Assembly: GCA_016195585.1 (NCBI GenBank)
Contig: JACPZJ010000111.1
Span: 1-15,693, forward strand
Length of the DNA: 15,693 bases
Reading direction: 5' to 3'
Source of the DNA: Nitrospirota bacterium
GTDB taxonomy: Bacteria; Nitrospirota; CAKKRA01; 9FT-COMBO-42-15
Position numbers and translations under genes: made by a program. Of the stretch, positions 1-4,846 are shown piece after piece (the first letter of the stretch is position 1; each line of letters starts with the position of its first letter). The notes beneath the pieces are model-generated. The model had not been told where the DNA came from. It saw only the letters and a list, made by a program, of their open reading frames with translations, and ran no database searches.

Positions 1-293
1 AGGTTCTTTTGCGGCACGCTAATGCGCATTTTCGGTTTAGATGCTTTCTCTTCCTTAGCTTTATGCAAATAAACCTCCGGCTCTTTAATCGGATCCAATA
101 AATCGTCTACTGAAACATGAAAAATATGAGAAAGCTTTTGCAGTTCATCAGCAGAGATTTTCCGCTCTCCGCTCTCTATTTGGGAAACAGCAGGTCGTGA
201 TATGCCCATCTTCTGTGACAGCCTATCCTGGCTCATGCCGGTCTTTTCCCTCAACTCCTTAATTTGATGCCCTATTTTCTTGTAGATGCTCAT
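1..293 (-). CDS. XRE-family HTH regulator, N-terminal part (possible HTH-Panacea antitoxin), runs off left edge
   Basis: This is the first 97 codons of a gene that continues beyond position 1. The ATG at 293 follows a GGGGAGGG Shine-Dalgarno sequence. Residues 7-64 form a Cro/C1-type helix-turn-helix: KELREKTGMSQDRLSQKMG, then ISRPAVSQIESGERKIS, then a helix ending SVDDLL. A charged linker (about 70-88) follows, and the visible part ends KPKMRISVPQKN. Seen directly: the HTH and the linker. From memory of the family: proteins with this layout often continue into a Panacea/SocA-like (DUF4065) domain, which in HTH fusions serves as a toxin-neutralising antitoxin. That continuation is inference because the domain itself is not in the window. 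It could instead be a plain XRE repressor or an HTH-ImmA/IrrE-type protein. The gene has its own promoter (318-346) and is probably autoregulated. Recognition of the HTH is secure; the antitoxin role is tentative. Confidence 0.85.
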   Translation of the reverse strand, partial: MSIYKKIGHQIKELREKTGMSQDRLSQKMGISRPAVSQIESGERKISADELQKLSHIFHVSVDDLLDPIKEPEVYLHKAKEEKASKPKMRISVPQKN

Positions 294-317
294 CGCAGCC
301 CTCCCCTTAATGACACT

Positions 318-346
318 ATACTATCATAAGTACGATTATCTGTCAA
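318..346 (-). promoter_or_regulatory. Sigma-70 promoter of the XRE-family gene
   Basis: On the minus strand TTGACA (341-346) is separated by exactly 17 bp from TAGTAT (318-323), close to the housekeeping consensus. Transcription would start near 311-312, leaving a leader of about 18 nt that carries the Shine-Dalgarno sequence. The regulator therefore has a promoter independent of the NTPase gene upstream. Confidence 0.8.
323..336. promoter_or_regulatory. Candidate operator in the -35/-10 spacer
   Basis: An imperfect 14-bp palindrome, ATCATAAGTACGAT (10 of 14 positions symmetric, form ATC-N-TA-NN-TA-N-GAT), fills most of the spacer between the -35 and -10 boxes of the XRE gene. A dimeric XRE repressor bound here would block RNA polymerase, as is typical for autoregulated regulators and antitoxins. 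The symmetry is seen; the function is inferred. Confidence 0.4.
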
Positions 347-421
347 GACATTGTTTGATATTATGACAACGGTAGGTTTAGGGAAATAGGGGCAGGTCTT
401 GCCTTTTGATGCCTCCTCAAC

Positions 422-1093
422 TTATGTCAGCATGGAAAGGATATCCCCCGCCAGCTTTCCCCTGTTCTCCTCAGTAACCTCTATTAGCTTTACATCCTCC
501 CTGTTTTTAATCTGGAAGATATAGCCATTCCCTTCATGCTGAATAGTGGCGACAACAATCTTTGGTGAATTGAGGGCAGCTAAAACTGCATCCTTAAATC
601 TCTGTGAAATGGCCTCCATCCTGCCAATCTCATCAATAATAATTACATCTATATCCTTGTTAGAAATTGCAGCCTCAAGGGAGGCGACTCCAATGTCCTC
701 AAGCGCCTTAACATCAACACCGTATTTCCCGACCTTATGCGGACTGTCAAGCTTTGTGTCTGCAAGAACACCCTCTCTTCCATCAAGGGAGAAGATTTTA
801 AAGCCGCTCCTGAAAAACCCTTCTCTTGTCTCATGTGTATAGAATCCGCCCGGACGAAGGCGCATCTGCGATATCATTTCAGCGGCCAGTTTTACTATAA
901 GTGTGGTTTTGCCAACACCCGGCATTCCTGTAAGGAGGATGTTTGCCTTTTTGATCACTGCAGGCGGCTTCAAAGATACATCCCTGACAAAATCAACACA
1001 GTGAAGGGACTCGCCGCCCCCCCCGCTAAATTTTTTATTGCATGTGCCGCGCCATGCACAGATTACACACAACTGTTTTTCATCTGCTGCCAT
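422..1093 (-). CDS. THEP1-like nucleoside-triphosphatase (NTPase_1 family) with an N-terminal Cys cluster
   Basis: A 223-residue P-loop NTPase of the THEP1/NTPase_1 type. The Walker A motif GMPGVGKTT is at 56-64 and Walker B VIIIDEIGRME at about 150-160, where DEIGRME is characteristic of this family. Family members hydrolyse NTPs in vitro, but their cellular role is poorly defined. Ahead of the ATPase core lies an extension with CxxC-AWR-xx-C (C9, C12, C18) and HCxDF (C32). This could bind zinc or an Fe-S cluster, although no ligand is demonstrated. Its ATG is 4 bp after the stop of the membrane-protein gene, with AAGGAGA inside the end of that gene, so the two are probably translationally coupled. 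The protein is cytoplasmic, with no membrane segments. Family assignment is firm; substrate and partner are unknown. Confidence 0.88.
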   Translation of the reverse strand: MAADEKQLCVICAWRGTCNKKFSGGGGESLHCVDFVRDVSLKPPAVIKKANILLTGMPGVGKTTLIVKLAAEMISQMRLRPGGFYTHETREGFFRSGFKIFSLDGREGVLADTKLDSPHKVGKYGVDVKALEDIGVASLEAAISNKDIDVIIIDEIGRMEAISQRFKDAVLAALNSPKIVVATIQHEGNGYIFQIKNREDVKLIEVTEENRGKLAGDILSMLT

Positions 1094-1097
1094 TGCA

Positions 1098-1817
1098 TTA
1101 TCTCCTTTTATTATCCTTTATCTTTTCTATTGAATATCCGGAGGTAGTAACATATGCCTCATAAAAATCATCATCTGACGGAAAGGCATAAACGCTGTTT
1201 CCGTATACCGCCTTTACAAAAGGAAATCTTCTGCTGTTTTCATACAAATAAAGCCATATTGCATCTGTCCCGCCGTTTATATCATAGGCAGTATGCTGTT
1301 TTATACTTTCATCTTCTGCCTTTAAATATCTGCCGTGTATCCTTGTTGTCTTATATCCAGTGTGTATGCCAATAAAATTCAGCCAGTCGTCAAATTTTAA
1401 TATATCGCCGCCAATAGACCACTGATCACCTTTTATCTTATATATCTTCTCCTCACTTTTCTTATCTTTATCTACAGGTGTAAATCTGAGAAATATGTCA
1501 TAATCCAACCCCTTTGCCTTCCTTGCATCTATAACCCCCACCATCTCTTTATGCGTGAATGCCTTGTATGCCTGAAGGTGCATAGCTGTCATAAGCATGG
1601 CAGAGCCGGTTGTGATAAAGAGCAGAGAAATAAGGAGTACGAATATCTTTTGAATTAAACCTATGCCCTCTTTTTCGCCCCTCCTTGCAAGAATGCAGTT
1701 TATAAAAAGCAGAAGGATTATTAAAAATCCAACAACAATTATAATAGCAGAAATTATTGCCAATCTGCCAGAAAAAAGATTGAAGCTGATGTTCAATCCT
1801 GAAAAGATATCTGCCAT
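1098..1817 (-). CDS. Conserved inner-membrane protein of unknown function with two N-terminal TM helices
   Basis: A 239-residue protein with a short N-terminus, two hydrophobic helices (about 20-43 and 56-79) and a soluble domain of about 160 residues. That domain is rich in aromatic residues, with conserved-looking segments IKGDQWSIGGDILKFDDWLNF (from about 128), HGRYL (161-165), LPF-like RFPFVKAVYGNSVYAFPS (197-214) and YVTTSGYSI near the end. Similar sequences are, as I recall, sometimes labelled multidrug transporter or efflux pump. Two helices and a large soluble domain give no support for a transporter, so I leave function open. Its ATG abuts the ktrA TAG stop with no gap, and the NTPase gene follows 4 bp later, which places it within the K+ uptake transcription unit. 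A role tied to K+ transport or membrane stress is only guilt by association. Confidence 0.8.
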   Translation of the reverse strand: MADIFSGLNISFNLFSGRLAIISAIIIVVGFLIILLLFINCILARRGEKEGIGLIQKIFVLLISLLFITTGSAMLMTAMHLQAYKAFTHKEMVGVIDARKAKGLDYDIFLRFTPVDKDKKSEEKIYKIKGDQWSIGGDILKFDDWLNFIGIHTGYKTTRIHGRYLKAEDESIKQHTAYDINGGTDAIWLYLYENSRRFPFVKAVYGNSVYAFPSDDDFYEAYVTTSGYSIEKIKDNKRR

Positions 1818-2471
1818 CTATTCCTCTTCACCAAGCTTTTCTAAATCCTCATCTTTTCCAATCATAATCAGCAGATCCCCTTCGCTGAATTTATAATCAG
1901 GTTCAGGTATATCAACAGTGCCATCTGCCTTTTTTACAGCCAGAACATTTACATTAAACCTTGTCCGCAGGTTAATATCTTTCAGCATCTTATTATAAAG
2001 CTCTGATGGACACTTCACCTGTGCGAGGCCATAGCCCTCTTTTAATTCAATATGGTCAATCAGCCGCGGCAGCACAAGGCTTGTAGCCACACGGTAGCCC
2101 ATCTCATCCTCTGGATATACAACCTTTGTTGCGCCTACAAGCCTTAGTATATCGCCGTGAAGCTCGCTGACTGCCCTTGCTATAATCTCTCTTACACCGA
2201 CCTTTCTCAATAATGCGGTAACGAGTATGCTTGCTTCAACATTTGCAGCGCCGATTCCTACAATGGCCACATCCACCTTGTCTACGCCTATTGCCTTATA
2301 AACATCTTCTGAGTTTGATGTTATCTGAATAGCATGGCTAACATAATCCCTAACTGAGTCAATCTTATCCTTTTCAGTATCAACTGCCAGCACCTCGCAT
2401 CCCTTTTCTGCCAATGTCTTTGCAACCTTTAATCCGAATCTGCCAAGACCAAGAACTGCAAACTGTTTCAT
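1818..2471 (-). CDS. ktrA: Ktr/Trk potassium uptake regulatory subunit (RCK domain, KtrA)
   Basis: The 217 residues match the usual length of KtrA-type single-RCK subunits rather than the double-length TrkA. The Rossmann-fold RCK_N domain (1 to about 125) has the dinucleotide motif GLGRFG (G8, G10, G13) and an acidic residue, D31, at the end of the second strand, typical of NAD(H)/ATP-binding RCK proteins. An RCK_C (TrkA_C) domain follows (about 135-215, ending EGDLLIMIGKDEDLEKL). In the family, an octameric cytoplasmic ring binds ATP/ADP and gates the membrane subunit KtrB. The channel subunit is encoded just upstream, separated by 145 bp of AT-rich repeat sequence. The start ATG lies a few bases after a run of Gs on the minus strand, a modest ribosome binding site. 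No key residue appears to be missing. Confidence 0.95.
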   Translation of the reverse strand: MKQFAVLGLGRFGLKVAKTLAEKGCEVLAVDTEKDKIDSVRDYVSHAIQITSNSEDVYKAIGVDKVDVAIVGIGAANVEASILVTALLRKVGVREIIARAVSELHGDILRLVGATKVVYPEDEMGYRVATSLVLPRLIDHIELKEGYGLAQVKCPSELYNKMLKDINLRTRFNVNVLAVKKADGTVDIPEPDYKFSEGDLLIMIGKDEDLEKLGEEE

Positions 2472-2497
2472 ATAACCCCCCCTGTCGCTTTACTCCA

Positions 2498-2590
2498 TTG
2501 CAAAATGAAAATTGGAAATTTCAAATTTTAAATTGAACCAGATTTGATTTTTCTTTTATTTTGCATTTTTCATTTTGAAATCTTCAATTT
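2498..2590. repeat. AT-rich dispersed repeat between ktrB and ktrA
   Basis: This AT-rich, non-coding block holds an 11-bp inverted repeat, CAAAATGAAAA (2501-2511) and TTTTCATTTTG (2567-2577). It also holds the 17-mer AAATTTCAAATTTTAAA (2516-2532), whose exact reverse complement occurs at 12089-12105 upstream of nfeD. It looks like a dispersed AT-rich repeat rather than a regulatory region, although it separates two genes expected to be co-transcribed. Confidence 0.6.
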
Positions 2591-2596
2591 ACAATT

Positions 2597-2615
2597 CAAC
2601 ATTCGTAGAATGTTG
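2597..2615 (-). other. Small hairpin just after the ktrB stop
   Basis: CAACATTC (2597-2604) and GAATGTTG (2608-2615) form a perfect 8-bp stem with a 3-nt loop, 1 bp beyond the ktrB stop codon. No clean T-run follows on the minus strand, so it is at best a weak attenuator or an mRNA 3'-end stabiliser between ktrB and ktrA. Confidence 0.45.
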
Positions 2616-2616
2616 T

Positions 2617-4371
2617 CTACCCTATCATTACCCTCTCTTCAGGATAATAATAATGTATCTTAACCATCCTCTGGCCAACAGCAAGCGCCATGGTCAATGG
2701 CCCGATCCTTCCAATGTACATCATAAGGGTGATCAAAAGCTTCCCGCTGCCTGACAGATCGGGAGTAAGCCCTGTGCTTAATCCTACAGTTCCAAAGGCA
2801 GAGACCACCTCAAATAGTATATTCACAAACGGGGCCTTTTCTGTCATAAACAGCGCAAAGGCAATAACAACAATAATAAGCTGCGATATAAACACAATGG
2901 CAAGGGACTTCTGCACAAGGTCATTTGGTATAGAACGTTCATATAGCTCTGGCCTCTCCTTGCCCTTCAGCCATGCCCTCGCTGTGGAAAAGAGTATTGC
3001 TGCAGTAGTTGTTTTAATCCCGCCGCCTGTGCTCCCCGGCGAGGCGCCGATAAACATTAATATTATCATTATAAAGAGCGTGCCGTTTGACAGTGTCTCC
3101 ATATTGATGGTATTAAATCCTGCTGTCCTTGTTGTAACAGACTGGAAATATGATGCAAAAAGCCTCTCATACCATGATAGATTATGAAACTGTCCCCTGA
3201 TCTCTGAAAAGAGTATCATTACAGCTCCTATTATAATTAAAAACAAAGATGCTTTTATTGCAACCTTAGACTGAAGGCCGAGGTGTCTGCGGTGCTCTTT
3301 TTTAAATAGATAGTTCTGAAGATTCACAAGCACAGGAAAGCCTATGCCTCCGAGGATTATCAGTGTTGTTATAGTAAGGTTTACTATCATATCCCCTCTG
3401 TATCCTTCAAGGTTTTTGGGGAATAATGAGAACCCTGCATTACAGAAGGCAGCAACTGAATGAAACAGCCCGTTGTAGACTGCCCATGATACCCCCTTTC
3501 CCTCGTAATAGAATCTGAGAAATAGTACAAATGCGCCAATTAGCTCTATCGTGATTGTAAGATTAAATATCCTTCTAATTAAGTCCATTATCTCGCCCAT
3601 GCCGGTAAAATCAAGCACATCCTGCATTACCATCCTGTCCCTTATGCCAAAGCCCCTGCCGAATATTGTTGCAAAGAAGGCAGAAAAGGTCATTATACCA
3701 AGGCCGCCGAGCTGGATAAAGATCAGGATTATTATCTGGCCAAAGGTTGTAAAGTGTGTTCCTGTATCCACAACTGTAAGGCCTGTAACACTTATGGCAG
3801 AAGTAATAGTAAAGAGGGCGTCTATAAATCTTATCCCCTTGCCTGAGGCAGTTGCTGCAGGAAGCATCAGCAATATCGTGCCAGCCAATATGCCTGCAAT
3901 GTAGCTGTAAGCCAGTGTCTGTGCAGGCCTGATATTCAGGTTTACAAAGAATCCCTTTACTGTTCTGCGCTCAAGGAGAAATTTAAATATAAGATACATC
4001 CTTGAAAAAAGAAGATATATCTTTGTTATGAAGAGTATATCAAGGAACGGCATTGCCTCCGGAAAAAAAAATAGTTTTATAAAAAGGTTTATAAAGAAAA
4101 GCGTTAGGAATGCCATCCACATCCAGTCAGGCCAGTGCCTTCTGATAAACAACAGCTTATCAGTGGCTATGAAAAATTTGATTGTATTTTCCAGTATGAA
4201 AGAGACGAGGACAAAAAGGTCAAAGAGAAATATGATATTCTTTACCTTTAGCGAAACAAAAAAACCATATTCAATAATGAGGGATGCAAGAATGGCTACA
4301 ATCACAAGAAACATGAAGCTGTTTATAGTGATGATGTATTTTCTGTATTCTTCTTTGTAATTAACGCCCAT
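2617..4371 (-). CDS. ktrB: KtrB/TrkH-family potassium uptake channel subunit with an extra N-terminal four-helix domain
   Basis: A 584-residue polytopic membrane protein that moves K+ (often Na+-dependent in Ktr systems) together with KtrA. The transport core begins near residue 148 and contains the four P-loops of the superfamily: SAISVTGLT (filter Gly about 197), AAFCNAGF (G313), TTRTAGFN (G418) and SAFGTVGLS (about G530). It also has the gate-region motif GASPGSTGGGIKTTT (442-456). The core alone would be about 440 residues, the usual KtrB size. The extra 140 residues hold about four hydrophobic helices (12-34, 45-69, 83-103, 108-133) with RRHWPDW between the second and third and R124/K130 in the fourth, which recalls the S1-S4 voltage-sensor-like unit of VIC channels. 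The ATG at 4371 has GGGGAAGG five bases upstream. ktrA follows downstream. The transporter call is firm; the sensor reading of the N-terminus is inference. Confidence 0.93.
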   Translation of the reverse strand: MGVNYKEEYRKYIITINSFMFLVIVAILASLIIEYGFFVSLKVKNIIFLFDLFVLVSFILENTIKFFIATDKLLFIRRHWPDWMWMAFLTLFFINLFIKLFFFPEAMPFLDILFITKIYLLFSRMYLIFKFLLERRTVKGFFVNLNIRPAQTLAYSYIAGILAGTILLMLPAATASGKGIRFIDALFTITSAISVTGLTVVDTGTHFTTFGQIIILIFIQLGGLGIMTFSAFFATIFGRGFGIRDRMVMQDVLDFTGMGEIMDLIRRIFNLTITIELIGAFVLFLRFYYEGKGVSWAVYNGLFHSVAAFCNAGFSLFPKNLEGYRGDMIVNLTITTLIILGGIGFPVLVNLQNYLFKKEHRRHLGLQSKVAIKASLFLIIIGAVMILFSEIRGQFHNLSWYERLFASYFQSVTTRTAGFNTINMETLSNGTLFIMIILMFIGASPGSTGGGIKTTTAAILFSTARAWLKGKERPELYERSIPNDLVQKSLAIVFISQLIIVVIAFALFMTEKAPFVNILFEVVSAFGTVGLSTGLTPDLSGSGKLLITLMMYIGRIGPLTMALAVGQRMVKIHYYYPEERVMIG

Positions 4372-4456
4372 AAAAACCTTCCCCTCACCCTGTAGGGCAA
4401 CCCTTCATGTCTCATGTCTGCCCTTGCCTGCTTTGGCAAGCAGGGACAGGTAGGTC

Positions 4457-4482
4457 GTAGGCACGGTTTAAACCGTGCCTAC
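4457..4482. repeat. Perfect 26-bp palindrome
   Basis: GTAGGCACGGTTT (4457-4469) is followed directly by its exact reverse complement (4470-4482). It ends 1 bp before the 17-bp inverted repeat of the neighbouring MITE-like unit. No T-run follows it on either strand, so it is more likely a REP-type dispersed repeat than a terminator. Confidence 0.8.
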
Positions 4483-4483
4483 T

Positions 4484-4712
4484 TAATACAAACGCATTAA
4501 ATGCCATTACATGATAAAGTAATGTTAATTAATTTTAAAATCCCCCTTAATCCCCCTTTTTCAAAGGGGGAAATTCCTCTATCCCCCCTCACCCTAACCC
4601 TCTCCCCACTGGGGAGAGGGAAGGGTGAGGGGAAAAGAGGGGTTAGAGCCTGCCCCTGCATGTATTAAGCAGGGGGGAGATTTATTTAACATAAATTAAT
4701 GCGTTTGTATTA
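4484..4712. mobile_element. MITE-like unit with perfect 17-bp terminal inverted repeats
   Basis: TAATACAAACGCATTAA (4484-4500) and its exact reverse complement (4696-4712) flank 195 bp of non-coding sequence. The outer TA at each end would fit a TA target duplication as made by IS630/mariner-type transposases, though no longer direct repeat is visible. Inside are three hairpins: TCCCCCTTT/AAAGGGGGA (4551-4571), a roughly 23-bp stem of the CCCTCACCCTAACCCTCTCCC type (4585-4632) and CCCCTGC/GCAGGGG (4653-4675). It has no transposase or ORF, so it is a non-autonomous element or a composite of nested repeats. Confidence 0.6.
4585..4632. repeat. Long hairpin repeat of the CCCTCACCCTAACCCTCTCCC type
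   Basis: The left arm (4585-4607) and right arm (4611-4632) pair over about 22 bp with one bulge and a 3-nt ACT loop. This sequence type recurs, to my knowledge, in intergenic regions of many unrelated bacteria. It is nested inside the 4484-4712 unit. Confidence 0.7.
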
Positions 4713-4778
4713 GTAAGGGAGCATGGCCATACGCCCCTACACCCGTGCCCTACATCTTCCCTCTCTTAAAACAAAAAT

Positions 4779-4801
4779 AGGGGCAACATTACGCTGCCCC
4801 T
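4779..4801 (-). terminator. Second terminator-like hairpin behind the activase fusion gene
   Basis: AGGGGCA (4779-4785) pairs with TGCCCCT (4795-4801) across a 9-nt loop. On the minus strand the stem is followed by ATTTTTGTTTT, a good rho-independent tail. It lies 12 bp beyond the first terminator hairpin, so the two act in tandem. Confidence 0.6.
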
Positions 4802-4813
4802 TATAGTCTAAAA

Positions 4814-4843
4814 AGTAGGGGCAATTCATGAATTGCCCCTACT
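4814..4843 (-). terminator. Perfect 30-bp palindrome serving as terminator of the activase fusion gene
   Basis: AGTAGGGGCAATTCA (4814-4828) is followed directly by its exact reverse complement (4829-4843). It begins 3 bp after the TAA stop of the giant gene, and on the minus strand TTTT follows the stem, which fits a rho-independent terminator. The TAGGGGCA core recurs at 4779 and at 387-394, suggesting a REP-like repeat used as a terminator. Confidence 0.65.
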
Positions 4844-4846
4844 AAA

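Larger units (their letters stand above)
4372..4846. repeat. 475-bp intergenic region packed with palindromic repeats
   Basis: No plausible gene lies between ktrB and the activase fusion. The region contains, in order: a hairpin-rich segment with TGCCTGC...GCAGG (about 4417-4450), a perfect 26-bp palindrome (4457-4482), a 229-bp unit with 17-bp terminal inverted repeats (4484-4712) that holds three internal hairpins, and two terminator-like hairpins (4779-4801 and 4814-4843). I saw no clear promoter for ktrB in it. Confidence 0.75.

Noticed and set aside
387..401. A terminator after the NTPase gene formed by GGCAAGACCTGCCCCTA
   Set aside because: The symmetry is interrupted by several mismatches and no T-run follows on the minus strand; it looks like a decayed copy of the TAGGGGCA repeat.
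1098..1817. Annotation of the two-helix membrane protein as a multidrug efflux transporter
   Set aside because: It has only two membrane helices and a large soluble domain, with no transporter motif; such a label would be unsupported.
2597..2615. A rho-independent terminator after ktrB
   Set aside because: The stem is short and AT-rich and has no clean T-tract after it, so I list it only as a hairpin.
4372..4846. A CRISPR array in the repeat-rich intergenic region
   Set aside because: The repeats are different palindromes, not one direct repeat separated by equal-length unique spacers, and no cas gene is in the window.
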